A stretch of DNA of 64,000 bases from Pedobacter arcticus A12 (GCF_000302595.1 NZ_JH947125.1:384884-448883), one strand, 5' to 3'. Positions 1-8,638 are shown, counted from the stretch's first letter. Numbers and translations are program-made. The notes: generated by a model from the letters alone, not told the origin.

Positions 1-561
1 GAACTGGTGCACCTTTATATTAAGGGGAATGAATCTGCTCTTTCTGAGTTGGTTACCAGACACAAATCACGCATATATACTTCCATTTACCTTTTGGTTA
101 AAGATGAATTTTTGGCCGAAGATATTTTTCAGGATACTTTTATTAAGGTGATTAAAACCCTTAAAGCCGGAAAGTATAACGAAGAAGGTAAGTTTTTACC
201 TTGGGTGCTCCGGATTGGGCATAACTTGGTTATTGACCATTTTAGAAAAGAGAAACGTAACCCAACCATCACCAACTCAGATGGCTTCGACATTTTTGAT
301 GTTTTAGGCATACACGATGAAAGTATGGAGGAAAAAATGATTAAGCAGCAAACGCATGATGATTTAAAAAAACTGATTCATTATTTACCATCAGAACAAA
401 AAGAAGTTTTGATTATGCGACACTACGGCGATTTAAGTTTTAAAGAAATTGCCGATCTCACCAGTGTAAGTATCAATACAGCTTTGGGCCGTATGCGTTA
501 CGCTTTAAACAACCTTCGTAAAATGATGACGAACAAAGAATTGATTTTAAAGGCGAGCTAG
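1..561 (+). CDS. ECF sigma-70 factor (5' end outside window)
   Basis: RNA polymerase sigma factor of the extracytoplasmic-function group, cut by the left edge. The frame is open from base 1, and the GTG at 7-9 reads as Val inside ELVHLYIKGNE, so the true start lies upstream. Region 2 is seen in LAEDIFQDTFIKV and RIGHNLVIDHFRK (core and -10 binding). Region 4 is seen in LPSEQKEVLIMRHYGDL and FKEIADLTSVSINTALGR, a helix-turn-helix for the -35 element. No anti-sigma gene follows; the next gene is a 63-residue protein 73 bp downstream, probably in the same transcript. The family assignment is sure; the target promoters are unknown. Confidence 0.93.
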   Translation, partial: ELVHLYIKGNESALSELVTRHKSRIYTSIYLLVKDEFLAEDIFQDTFIKVIKTLKAGKYNEEGKFLPWVLRIGHNLVIDHFRKEKRNPTITNSDGFDIFDVLGIHDESMEEKMIKQQTHDDLKKLIHYLPSEQKEVLIMRHYGDLSFKEIADLTSVSINTALGRMRYALNNLRKMMTNKELILKAS

Positions 562-634
562 TGTTTTAATTACACAATTGAATACTATTACAAAAGAGTT
601 TGCGTTTCTATTTTAATTAAACTTTAAACAGCTT

Positions 635-826
635 ATGATGGAAACCCTTACTCCTACTTTAAATTCGATTGTTAACGACGAAGAAATGTCACAAAGAGCT
701 ATTAACATGCTTAGTACTGAAGATGTTGAATTTTACGAAAACTTAAAGCCCGCTTTAAATAATTTGGTAAAAAGCCCATCCGAAGATATTGTTAACCGCA
801 TCTTAGCATTTTCTAAAACGTTTTAA
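635..826 (+). CDS. Small conserved-looking protein of unknown function
   Basis: A 63-residue soluble protein beginning with two Met codons (ATGATG at 635; either could be used). It has no signal peptide, no membrane segment and no Cys, and looks all-helical (NDEEMSQRAINML, VEFYENLKPALNNLV, SEDIVNRILAFSKTF). It sits 73 bp after the sigma-factor gene and is followed by a clean terminator at 844, so the two probably form one unit. A role as a small partner of the sigma factor is possible but nothing in the sequence shows it. I do not recognise the family. Confidence 0.6.
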   Translation: MMETLTPTLNSIVNDEEMSQRAINMLSTEDVEFYENLKPALNNLVKSPSEDIVNRILAFSKTF

Positions 827-843
827 CAAAAGCGTTGAAAGCT

Positions 844-880
844 AAATAGGCTGCTCTTGTAAAAAGAGTGGCCTATTTTT
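844..880 (+). terminator. Rho-independent terminator after the sigma-factor unit
   Basis: Arms AAATAGGC-tg-CTCTT and AAGAG-tg-GCCTATTT pair over 13 bp around an internal tg/tg mismatch, with a short gtaaa loop, and run into a T tract. It lies 18 bp after the 63-residue gene. Confidence 0.85.
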
Positions 881-958
881 GTTTTAAACCCCGTCATGTC
901 GACGCTAGCAGACATCTCACGTATATTTTTAGATACACTAAGCTAAATTTCTGGTGGT

Positions 959-1112
959 TATTTGGGCGCTTTAAAGCGCTTTCCACTTTATTTTTTTTTG
1001 TCCTCCTGAATTGTCACTCTGAGCGAAGCAGAAGAGGGGGGGGTCGAAGAACAAAAAAAGGATGCCGTTTCTCCGAAGGAGTCCTTTGGACAATCGTTAG
1101 CGCAAACTTTAC
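959..1112 (+). repeat. Composite intergenic repeat, copy 1
   Basis: One copy of a dispersed repeat built of three blocks: a palindromic GGGCGCTTTAAAGCGCT end, a middle with GTCACTCTGAGCGAAGC, and an AAAAAAAGGATGCCG...ATCGTTAGCGCAAA end. Degenerate copies lie near 24,172, 41,325 and 47,366. A 267-bp open frame crosses it (868-1134), but its product is low-complexity and is dictated by the repeat, so I do not call a gene. The rest of the 827-1173 gap holds only the two terminators. Confidence 0.7.
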
Positions 1113-1134
1113 TCGTACGAGGGCCTTACTATAG

Positions 1135-1170
1135 AAACCCCCTCAGTATATTTTCAGTACTGAGGGGTTT
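1135..1170 (-). terminator. Hairpin terminator of the secreted-esterase unit
   Basis: AAACCCC(C)TCAGTA pairs with TACTGAGGGGTTT: 13 bp with one bulged C and a nine-base loop. It starts four bases past the stop of the minus-strand gene ending at 1174. The trailing T tract is short. Confidence 0.75.
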
Positions 1171-1173
1171 GAG

Positions 1174-4100
1174 TTAATGTTCAATAATAATTTGTTTTTT
1201 GATGATTGTTTTTCCTTCCTGTATGTGCAAATAGTAAGTGCCATTAGGAATGTTATGGGTATCAAAACTAATGTCATCTCCTTTTGTGCTTTTTTGTTGA
1301 TACATTGATGTTGCTTTATCATTATACAAGCTAACAGAAAAACTTTTATTTGCGTTTCCGTTGTTCGGGGGAGTTGAAGTGGTTTTGTTTTCTTTTCCCT
1401 GTTTATCTCTGGAAACAGTAAGCGTCTGGTTTGTAGGGTTAGGATAAATGGTATAAGTATAATACGAACTATAGGGAATATAAATGTATTTCCAATCGCT
1501 AGTTCCGCATTCGTTTGTATAACGAGCTACTAAATAGACAGACTGATTGAAATTTTCAATAACAATTCCACCACCGAGAATCTGAGTGGAGCTAATTTGC
1601 TCGTCGAAAGGTCTATAAGGTTGTAACGGGGTGCCGTCTGTGCTTTCAATTTCAAAATATCTAGTACGACTGTCAATTTCGTAACTTTTTGGAGTATAAC
1701 CATCATGACTAAATAGTTCTGCATGGATACCACCAGAAGTAGTATTTCCACTATTAGTGATTTGGTATGGCTCAGGCTGAGAAACCTTGATGGGTTTATT
1801 TATGGCAACGGTGCCACAAGCAGTAATTAAAGATGCCGTTAAAGTAACATAACCCCCGTGTATCGGCGTTAGTGTTATGCTACTTCCATTAACCGTTGAT
1901 GTAACAATGTTAGTTGGACTAGTTGACCATGAAATGGAGGTGCCTGTGGGTAGATTAGTTACAGAATAGGTTTCTGGAGTGGTACAGAGACTGGAAGCGC
2001 CAGAGATTAAATCGCTATTAACCGATGGAGAACAATTATTTGAACAAATTAGATTATTACTTGTAGAGTTTTGCATTTCTTTAAATATCCATTCGGCATT
2101 TCTTGCAGTAAAACGGATGTGGCTTTCATTGAATGTTCCTGCACCCCCACCCGATAATGGTTCTTGTGCTATGAATGTTTCTGCTGAAGATGGGTTTATC
2201 GGACTCCATCCATTCACATAAACCCCAGATAAGCTGGCGTTATTAAAGTTTTGTACATCTAAAGCACTAGCAGTAGGAACGAAACAGAAATTACTGATTG
2301 TTGCTGTATTCAAATTTGCACTGTAATTATATAGTAATGGGAAATATCCGCTGGCACTGGTACCCGAAGCATCTAAAGAACCAATCGGAGATGTACCACC
2401 AGTAGCCCCATCTATTGGTAAAAACGTTGATGAGTTAATATTGCTGGTGTAATTATAAAAATCTTTAGCAATAGTTATAAACCCAAAAAGCTTTACTTTA
2501 GCCATAAACCTTACTTTTGCAATTGTAGCCGACGAACCAATATTTGGCAATGCGTTGGCGTTGATTTCTAAACTTGCCTTAACAGTTGTTAATGCAAGGG
2601 GAATTAAAGCACCTGCACTGCCCTGTATATTTAAGATATTGGAACCAGGAGCAAATAAAGGTGTCCCGCATTCCGAACCTTGGCTAGTAGCTATAAAACG
2701 ATATGTTGGTTGAGGGTTTGAAGATGAAAATGTTACCATAGGCTTATAAAAACTTGATAAGAAAGTGTTGTTAGCAATACTGCTGAACTCACTGGTTACC
2801 CTATATTTTAACAACTCTGTTGTTGCAGGCGCATTTAACAAATCGACAGCTTCCTGATAGCTTGGAAAAACATCTCTTATTTTATATCCAAATACATCTA
2901 CACTGCCAAGTGCAAAAGCTAATTTTTGCATACCTATGGGCACATTTGCACCCTGGTGTGGGCTATCATGCGTAATTAGTAAACGGGTTTGCGTGACTAT
3001 ATTATTCTTGGTCATATTAGCTAAAGCATAACGGGCTACCAAACCGCCCATACTTACACCCATTACTACGTTTTGTTCTGTACTGCTTCCTTTTTGATTA
3101 TTTACCCAAGTGATTACTTCTTGTAATAAAGCGGCATTTCTCACAATATTATCTGTGCCATTGGCATAATCTAAAAACACCAAATCGTAACTGGCTGTAT
3201 CGTCTAATGCTTGATTGAAGTCGTAGCCTTGAGAATTAGTTTCATCAAAATCATTAATTAAGCTTCTATAGTTATAATTTGTAATTGATAAAGTTGGGGC
3301 AGCGGAAAAAGCATCATACCCCTCTACTACAATTAAAGGTTTTTTAATATGCCCTGATGAATTGTTTGAGCTTAGGCGTATAATTGCATTTCCGCCCGAA
3401 TGGCTAGAGGTAGCATCAAAATGTTGGACAGAATTTGTTATAGTAGCACTATATCTTTGAGGTTCAATGTTATTGATCTGGTCAACATGAATTTCTGAAT
3501 AGCATTCGTAAACGCTCTCACTAACTACCAATTTAAATTTTAAGGTTTTATCTCCTGATGATGTATATGTTGGCGAAATTGCTGTGTCCCATGATACCGA
3601 ACGGTAACCGTAGCCATCCGAAAAATCGATATACAAAGCACTAACTGTTAAACCACTATTGCTGTAAAATAGGTCTGATGGAAAAATGAGAGAAAAATTT
3701 TCGTCTGGATATTGTGCTTTTGCCGGACTGGCAGCAAAAATAAACTTAGTTAAGTAGGGGTTTTCGGTTCGGTTAGGCACATCCAGTACCTGATCGTTTA
3801 CAATGCTCAGTAAATTGGCCGAAAAAGCATAAGATTTCACGCTGTTATATTTACCAAATAAAACCGCTATAGGGATACTGGTAGCTGTTGGCGAATTGTG
3901 AGTGGCAATACTATCGTTTACCGAAGTAATAGGAACAAATGGATTCTGATTAAGCAAACAGGCTGTGCTAAGGGTAAAATATAATCCTCGCCAAGTGTCG
4001 ATATTCACTTTATTGCTATCGGTTAATATACCGTCAAAAGGAGCAAGTGAAAAAAGAGGGAAAGCTCTTTCATCAATAAACCCAGTTGGAATCTGATTAC

Positions 4101-4215
4101 GATCTAATTGCTGAAAAATATATTCATATTTACCAGCCAAATTGGTAGTGTCTATTTGGGCATTTACCTTTAGTAAAACCAAAAGCAAAGCCATTAATAA
4201 GTAGATTTTTTTCAT
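1174..4215 (-). CDS. Secreted alpha/beta-hydrolase (esterase/lipase-like) with T9SS sorting tail
   Basis: A 1,013-residue exported protein. Signal peptide at 1-19 (ends KVNAQ). The hydrolase domain starts near 290 with KKPLIVVEGYDAF; the nucleophile elbow GVSMGG puts the likely catalytic Ser at 388, and THDSPHQGANVP near 415 is the usual stretch that follows it in lipases. PKD/Ig-like repeats occupy about 730-830 (SDLISGASSLC, SISWSTSP). The C-terminus has the type-A T9SS signature (TIYPNPTNQTL, ending TIIKKQIIIEH), so it is carried across the outer membrane. It is the last gene of a minus-strand cluster with three lipoprotein-type genes. The substrate is unknown; a PGAP1-like or other esterase fits. 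The roughly 270 residues before the hydrolase domain match nothing I know. Confidence 0.75.
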   Translation of the reverse strand: MKKIYLLMALLLVLLKVNAQIDTTNLAGKYEYIFQQLDRNQIPTGFIDERAFPLFSLAPFDGILTDSNKVNIDTWRGLYFTLSTACLLNQNPFVPITSVNDSIATHNSPTATSIPIAVLFGKYNSVKSYAFSANLLSIVNDQVLDVPNRTENPYLTKFIFAASPAKAQYPDENFSLIFPSDLFYSNSGLTVSALYIDFSDGYGYRSVSWDTAISPTYTSSGDKTLKFKLVVSESVYECYSEIHVDQINNIEPQRYSATITNSVQHFDATSSHSGGNAIIRLSSNNSSGHIKKPLIVVEGYDAFSAAPTLSITNYNYRSLINDFDETNSQGYDFNQALDDTASYDLVFLDYANGTDNIVRNAALLQEVITWVNNQKGSSTEQNVVMGVSMGGLVARYALANMTKNNIVTQTRLLITHDSPHQGANVPIGMQKLAFALGSVDVFGYKIRDVFPSYQEAVDLLNAPATTELLKYRVTSEFSSIANNTFLSSFYKPMVTFSSSNPQPTYRFIATSQGSECGTPLFAPGSNILNIQGSAGALIPLALTTVKASLEINANALPNIGSSATIAKVRFMAKVKLFGFITIAKDFYNYTSNINSSTFLPIDGATGGTSPIGSLDASGTSASGYFPLLYNYSANLNTATISNFCFVPTASALDVQNFNNASLSGVYVNGWSPINPSSAETFIAQEPLSGGGAGTFNESHIRFTARNAEWIFKEMQNSTSNNLICSNNCSPSVNSDLISGASSLCTTPETYSVTNLPTGTSISWSTSPTNIVTSTVNGSSITLTPIHGGYVTLTASLITACGTVAINKPIKVSQPEPYQITNSGNTTSGGIHAELFSHDGYTPKSYEIDSRTRYFEIESTDGTPLQPYRPFDEQISSTQILGGGIVIENFNQSVYLVARYTNECGTSDWKYIYIPYSSYYTYTIYPNPTNQTLTVSRDKQGKENKTTSTPPNNGNANKSFSVSLYNDKATSMYQQKSTKGDDISFDTHNIPNGTYYLHIQEGKTIIKKQIIIEH

Positions 4216-4249
4216 TTTTATGAAGTTTAAATGATTAATAAAGTTTTAT

Positions 4250-4795
4250 TTACTGAATTGATAGATCAAACCTACCTTCTGTGGCATTGATAGTGGGGCA
4301 ACCCTCTTTTTCCAATTTAAAATTGAATGTTCCAGAGATAATTCCATTACCCTTTAAATCGAGCTTAGTAATGGTAATTGAACCGGAAATTTTTGCCCCG
4401 TCAGTATAATAACACACATCATCACTATAGCTTACATTTTTAAATGGTGGCTCAAAGTTATATGTACCTGGTTTATTTATATTAATTCCTCCAATTGACA
4501 AATACATTTGATTATTTTCAGATAAAATTCTTTTTGCAGATATACCTAATGCGCCTCCATTATAAGTCGGATCATAAGATAAATCTAATTTTGATTTTAA
4601 AATGGGGGCTTTGGGTAGCCAAACCTCTCCGTTCAATAAAAAACCAAAAGTGTTTTTACCCTCTTGAGTAATGGGGGGTAATTGGTTGTTTACGGAGTTG
4701 TTTTCTTTTTTACATTTCATACCTGTAAAAAGGGTAAAGCTTAAGGCTAAAAGCAAAAGGAATAATGTTTGGCGGTTTAATTTTTGTTTTTTCAT
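4250..4795 (-). CDS. Exported hypothetical protein, DUF6252-like
   Basis: A 181-residue protein with an N-terminal hydrophobic segment (LFLLLLALSFTLF) followed by TGMKCKKEN, which could be a weak lipobox with Cys at about 28. The body has the NTFGFLLNGEVWLP opening and GTYNFEPP / GTFNFKLEKEGCP strands typical of a small beta-rich lipoprotein family of Bacteroidetes (DUF6252 as I recall). It lies 34 bp before the secreted esterase gene and 19 bp after the interrupted BNR-like gene, so it is probably co-transcribed with both. Function unknown. Confidence 0.65.
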   Translation of the reverse strand: MKKQKLNRQTLFLLLLALSFTLFTGMKCKKENNSVNNQLPPITQEGKNTFGFLLNGEVWLPKAPILKSKLDLSYDPTYNGGALGISAKRILSENNQMYLSIGGININKPGTYNFEPPFKNVSYSDDVCYYTDGAKISGSITITKLDLKGNGIISGTFNFKLEKEGCPTINATEGRFDLSIQ

Positions 4796-4814
4796 GATAA
4801 TTGGATTTTAGTTT

Positions 4815-5297
4815 TTATGGGTTAATTTTTTTTGTTAGCATTTTTCCGTTATTGGTTACGGCAAATAAAGATTTACCGTTGTAAGCAATTCTGTTCACAA
4901 TTAAACCTTGCTCCTCATATTCCTGTTTCCAAGTTATTCCTCCGTCCGAAGTATGGAAAACTCCACTAGTTCCTCCCAGATAAGCTTCCTTCTCGGAAAG
5001 AATATAACTTGACAAATGATTATCCGGAACACGGTTACTTACTAGTTTCCAGGTATCTCCTCCATCAATAGTTTTAAAAAGTTCACCATAGAAGGTGAAA
5101 GTGAACACATAGCCTATCCTATCACTAAGGAAAAATACATCTGATATGTTGGCAAATTGTTCCGGCAATATTTTCCAAGTCAACCCGCTATCCGTTGTTT
5201 TCGCCAATACTCCAAAATTTGTACTGTCCTAGGTAGCACCAGCCATGGTGTAACCTGTATCAGTGCTCGTGATAACGTGTCTTTCCCAAGGATTAGT
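4815..5297 (-). pseudogene. Interrupted YCF48/HCF136-like (BNR repeat) protein fragment
   Basis: The 130-residue open part uses a TTG start (5207) and consists of beta-propeller blades with KTTDSGLTWK, KTIDGGDTWK and HTSDGGITWK. The same frame continues upstream with sensible family sequence (NPWERHVITSTDTGYTMAGAT), broken by a TAG at 5229-5231. It is closed further upstream by TAA at 5298-5300, and the neighbouring lipoprotein ends in TGA six bases beyond. Full family members are near 300 residues with a signal peptide, so both the export signal and several blades are missing. I read it as a decayed gene; a short protein from the TTG start is the alternative. Confidence 0.65.
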
Positions 5298-5303
5298 TTA
5301 GTT

Positions 5304-5699
5304 TCAGTTTTCTTTGATTTCAGTTGATTTTAGCAATGCTACTTTAGTTAACTCTAACTCTAAAGAAGTAGCATCTACCTCTGGAGGAAGTAGTTGGATA
5401 TTTCCACTGAACGTCACTTTCACACTATCATTTAGCGAAATAAGTTTAAAACTTTCGGGAACATTACAGATGCGCAAGGGGAGATAGTTATTTTCCATAT
5501 TCGAAGGCTTAATATAGAAAGCAGAAACAGATAATTTAAAACCTGGTAAGCTATCGGTGTAAAACAGCGTACCTTCGTTGTTTTCAAGACTGATTAGATT
5601 GCCAATCAAATTGCACTGCTTTAAATCTTGAGTAGATATACCCTTTTCACATGAGCTTAGGGCGAAAATACACCCCGCTAAAACTATTATTTTTTTCAT
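5304..5699 (-). CDS. Predicted lipoprotein of unknown function
   Basis: 131 residues. The N-terminus MKKIIVLAGCIFALSSCEKG has a lipobox with the lipid-bearing Cys at 17. The rest is beta-rich without a family I recognise (LISLENNEGTLFYTDSL, LRICNVPESFKL, VKVTFSGNIQLLPPE). It is the first gene of the minus-strand cluster running down to the secreted esterase. Its stop lies only a few codons before, and in the same frame as, the remnant of the YCF48-like gene, which raises the possibility that the two once formed a single reading frame. Confidence 0.7.
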   Translation of the reverse strand: MKKIIVLAGCIFALSSCEKGISTQDLKQCNLIGNLISLENNEGTLFYTDSLPGFKLSVSAFYIKPSNMENNYLPLRICNVPESFKLISLNDSVKVTFSGNIQLLPPEVDATSLELELTKVALLKSTEIKEN

Positions 5700-6052
5700 A
5701 ACCGGTTGTTTTATTAGATGTTAGTTGAAGTTAAATAAAAATAATTAAATCATACATAATTTTTTTATAAAAATTTATCGTTGAATTTCTAGTCAAATAT
5801 TCATTATTGCATAAAACCTAATATTTTCGCATTAAGTGAGGGATTTCAATAGGTAGTGGCTTGGTTGTTATTTCCTTATTTTGTAAACTTTCTATATTTC
5901 TGTTTCCTCGTTTGTACCGCTTGCTTTCACGTTAAATATTGCTTTTTCTAAAAATTTTTATGCCCTATAGGGATAGACGATTTGCATAAAAATGGTATTT
6001 TGGCATTAGTTTAAGATATCCCAAAAAAAATAGAAGTGGAAAAATTTATTAA
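5700..6052. other. Divergent intergenic region, no gene seen
   Basis: This AT-rich 353-bp gap separates the minus-strand lipoprotein from dtd and must hold promoters for both. I find no perfect TTG-N19-TAnnTTTG match, no RNA gene and no repeat in it. Confidence 0.6.
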
Positions 6053-6505
6053 ATGAGAGCAGTTATACAACGGGTAAGTGAAGCAAAGTGCGTGGTGGAA
6101 GGAGATAAAACCGGAGAAATTGCAAACGGCTATGTGGTGCTTTTGGGCATATGCGCAGAAGACACCACTGAAGATTTAAAGTGGCTCGCTCAAAAAATTG
6201 TCAACCTCCGTATTTTTAATGATGATGCCGGACTGATGAACAAATCTTTAAAGGATATTGATGGGAGTATCTTGCTGATTTCGCAGTTCACTTTATTTGC
6301 GCAGACTAAAAAAGGCAACCGTCCGTCTTTTATTACCGCTGCAAAACCGGATATTGCAATTCCCCTATATGAAAGAATGATTGTAGAGCTAACGGAGCTG
6401 ACCGGAAAGAAAACCCAAACGGGTATTTTTGGTGCGGATATGAAAATTCATTTAATAAACGACGGACCCGTTACGATAACAATTGATACAAAAAACAGAG
6501 CATAA
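6053..6505 (+). CDS. dtd: D-aminoacyl-tRNA deacylase
   Basis: Removes D-amino acids (and Gly from mischarged tRNA-Ala) from tRNA in the cytoplasm, a translation quality-control step. The 150-residue length is standard. Both active-site signatures are present: SQFTLFA at 77-83 and the cross-subunit NDGPVT at 136-141, whose Gly-Pro pair rejects L-amino acids. The N-terminus MRAVIQRVSEAKC is typical. The MazG-like gene starts three bases after the stop, so the two are translationally linked, a pairing of two house-cleaning enzymes. The assignment is firm. Confidence 0.97.
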   Translation: MRAVIQRVSEAKCVVEGDKTGEIANGYVVLLGICAEDTTEDLKWLAQKIVNLRIFNDDAGLMNKSLKDIDGSILLISQFTLFAQTKKGNRPSFITAAKPDIAIPLYERMIVELTELTGKKTQTGIFGADMKIHLINDGPVTITIDTKNRA

Positions 6506-6508
6506 ACC

Positions 6509-6835
6509 ATGCAGATTAAAGAAGCACAGGAACTGGTAGACCGGTGGATAAAGACCACAGGTGTTCGTTATTTTAGCGAGTTAACCAACACGGCCATTTT
6601 GATGGAAGAAGTAGGAGAGGTAGCTCGCATTATGGCGAGGAAATACGGTGAGCAATCTTTCAAAAAATCTGATGAGGATGTAAACCTTGCAGATGAAATG
6701 GCGGATGTGCTTTTTGTACTGATTTGTTTGGCCAACCAAACCGGAATTGATTTAACAGATGCCCTCAATAAAAACTTGGATAAAAAATCTATCAGAGATG
6801 CAACAAGGCATAAAAACAATGAGAAATTGAAGTGA
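6509..6835 (+). CDS. MazG-like nucleotide pyrophosphohydrolase
   Basis: A 108-residue single-domain member of the MazG / all-alpha NTP pyrophosphatase group, which hydrolyses (d)NTPs to monophosphates and pyrophosphate. The metal-binding pattern is visible: EEVGE at 33-37 and DEMAD at 62-66. It directly follows dtd (3-bp gap), suggesting one operon for cleaning nucleotide and aminoacyl-tRNA pools. The substrate (dCTP, dUTP or damaged nucleotides) cannot be told from sequence. Confidence 0.9.
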   Translation: MQIKEAQELVDRWIKTTGVRYFSELTNTAILMEEVGEVARIMARKYGEQSFKKSDEDVNLADEMADVLFVLICLANQTGIDLTDALNKNLDKKSIRDATRHKNNEKLK

Positions 6836-6872
6836 TGTTCATTCAATCCGCTGTATCAAGCCCAATCACTGA

Positions 6873-7034
6873 CCAAGGTAAACCGTTAATTCGCCCTTGG
6901 CCTTTGCGGTACAGTTGAAGAAAGTAAAAGCAACTCCTTTCATAGCAAAGGGCGCAGGCGACGGTTTTTGGTTCCTTTTTTCTGTAAAAAAGGAACTGCC
7001 AATGCCCGGCACAAGGGTAGGAAAGCCAGTGAGA
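6873..7034. repeat. Second intergenic repeat family, copy A
   Basis: Shares ordered blocks with 8,310-8,580: GGTAAACCGTTAATTCG / AGTAAACCGATAAATTCG, then CCTTGG(C/T)CTTTGCGGT, then TAGCAAAGGGCGCAG, then ATGCCCGGCACAAGGGTAGG / TTGCCCGGCAAAAGGGCAGG. A 69-codon open frame here (6897-7106) is a by-product. Orientation is the same as copy B. Confidence 0.75.
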
Positions 7035-7068
7035 TGGCCGGATTCTTCATTTGAAAAGAAAATAGATT

Positions 7069-8058
7069 CTAACTCAAAGCCAAATCAATACTTCCCGCCG
7101 GACTAAAATCTCCAGAATCATCTAAAAGATAACTTATTGGTTTTTCGGGATCTTTGATGATCTCTAGCAATAAAAATCCCCAACGTTTCCAGAAGTTTTC
7201 TAACACCTGCCCATAAATTTTGAACTGCCAATCGTCAAAAATTGGTTTTGCATTCATCCCCTGTAAAGGCATTGCTTCCACAAAAATCTGCTCATCAGTT
7301 GGGATAATATGATACTCGGGCAAACGGTTGAACAAATAAGCCGAATAAAATAGTTTAGCACAAAGCTCCTCAAATTGGATAGGATGAAGGGTTTTACCTT
7401 CTATTTTCTCCCAAATCTCTTGATGATATTTTTTATTGGCGCCGTTATCCTGCAAGCTGATTAAAATCCCAAAATCTTTAAGGCGTAAAGAAAAACTTAA
7501 GGTATTGATCTCATCGCGGTAAGCAAATTCGTATTCTGCGTTTTTAACCGGACAAACAAACAAGCTGTAAGGTTTAAAATCCTCAAAAACTACGGGTTGG
7601 TTTATTTTTTGCAACATGCTGTGCAACATCCCAAACTTATGGATTAATCCCTGCGACATGTTAAAACCATCGGCATACGTGTTTTGTTGTTTAATGGCAA
7701 CCTGAATTTCCTTAAAAATTACGCCATAAACAGTTTTAGCAACCCATAAAAAAAGTAAGTCTTCATCTAAAGCCTTAACGGCGTTATAACCTTTTTCAAA
7801 AGCTTCTTGAATTGTTTGTTCTAAAACAACTAGTTTTTCGCGGACGTTGTCGCTACAGGGCAAAACAAGATCAGCATAGCTCAACATACTTTCATCCAGC
7901 ATTTTGAAGGGCATGTCTTTTAAATCATAGCTGTCGGTAAGCCAATTCGCGAAAACAGGTAAAAAAGGTTGGTCTTTTGGTAAAGCTTCGCCACTTAAGA
8001 AACAGTGCGAATTATCAAAACGCATTTTTTTAAACGGATGGTATAATTGTGCTGGCAT
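7069..8058 (-). CDS. Conserved hypothetical protein (329 aa)
   Basis: A soluble cytoplasmic protein without signal peptide or membrane segment. It opens with MRFDNSHCFLSGEALPKD, whose Cys and SGE recall a zinc or HNH-type start, but no second Cys pair follows nearby, so I do not call a nuclease. Charged, aromatic-rich stretches follow (DEDLLFLWVAKTVYGVIFKE, FEELCAKLFYSAYLFNRLPEY). It stands alone between two copies of an intergenic repeat, with no obvious partner. I know no function for it; its length and codon use look like a normal gene. Confidence 0.7.
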   Translation of the reverse strand: MPAQLYHPFKKMRFDNSHCFLSGEALPKDQPFLPVFANWLTDSYDLKDMPFKMLDESMLSYADLVLPCSDNVREKLVVLEQTIQEAFEKGYNAVKALDEDLLFLWVAKTVYGVIFKEIQVAIKQQNTYADGFNMSQGLIHKFGMLHSMLQKINQPVVFEDFKPYSLFVCPVKNAEYEFAYRDEINTLSFSLRLKDFGILISLQDNGANKKYHQEIWEKIEGKTLHPIQFEELCAKLFYSAYLFNRLPEYHIIPTDEQIFVEAMPLQGMNAKPIFDDWQFKIYGQVLENFWKRWGFLLLEIIKDPEKPISYLLDDSGDFSPAGSIDLALS

Positions 8059-8230
8059 GGCGCAAAAATAGGAAAGCTATTCAAATTTAAGGGTGATAAT
8101 TTAAATATTGGTTATAGATTTACGTTCAATAAACTCTTTACGCTAAAATTACTCGTTCTATCGAGGCGAAGAACAAACCAAAGTAGGCGGTTAATTTGGG
8201 TCATTCATATCGAAAGGTAGAAAGAAGAAA

Positions 8231-8262
8231 AGTTCTTCGACTCCGCTCAGAATGACAATGAG
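8231..8262 (-). repeat. Short GTCGAAG-type repeat unit
   Basis: The stretch contains TTCGACTCCGCTCAGAATGA, the inverse form of the CTGAGCGGAGTCGAAG core that sits in the middle of the composite repeats near 1,020, 41,461 and 47,400. Only the core is present here. It lies in the 580-bp gap 8059-8638, which otherwise holds repeat copy B and no gene. Confidence 0.6.
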
Positions 8263-8309
8263 AAAAAAAAAAGAATGCGAGAAAAATTGAACTGCCCACA
8301 CAGCAAAAG

Positions 8310-8588
8310 AATTTGCCAAAGTAAACCGATAAATTCGGCCTTGGTCTTTGCGGTAAAAAATGACCCAAGTAAACTCACTTCCATTGTAGCAAAGGGCGCA
8401 GCCGAGAGTTTATTCAATTTGTTTATTGATTTTTATAGGTTTTCATGAGTTCGCTTCGCTCGGGTTTTGAATATTTTTTTGCGGAAAAAATTGCGAAGCA
8501 CTCTTGAATGCTAAACAGAAAAACAATAAGAAATGAAAAAGTATTTACCATTGCCCGGCAAAAGGGCAGGCAAACCTAGAGCGCAATC
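8310..8588. repeat. Second intergenic repeat family, copy B (with insert)
   Basis: Pairs with the copy at 6,873 over three blocks. Between GGGCGCAGCCGAG and TTGCCCGGCAAAAGGGCAGG it carries roughly 130 bp not matched in copy A, including GAGTTCGCTTCGCTCGGG and a poly-T stretch. No open frame is credible across it. Confidence 0.7.
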
Positions 8589-8638
8589 GCCTAAAAGAAT
8601 AACGCAGGTCTTTTTACTTTTAACTTTCTACTTTTAAC

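Noticed and set aside
868-1134. 88-codon open frame on the plus strand
   Set aside because: It runs through a repeat (CHSERSRRGGG is the translated repeat core), overlaps a terminator at each end and shows no protein-like pattern.
6897-7106. 69-codon open frame on the plus strand
   Set aside because: It lies in the second repeat family and overlaps the end of the 329-residue gene; the other repeat copy does not keep the frame open.
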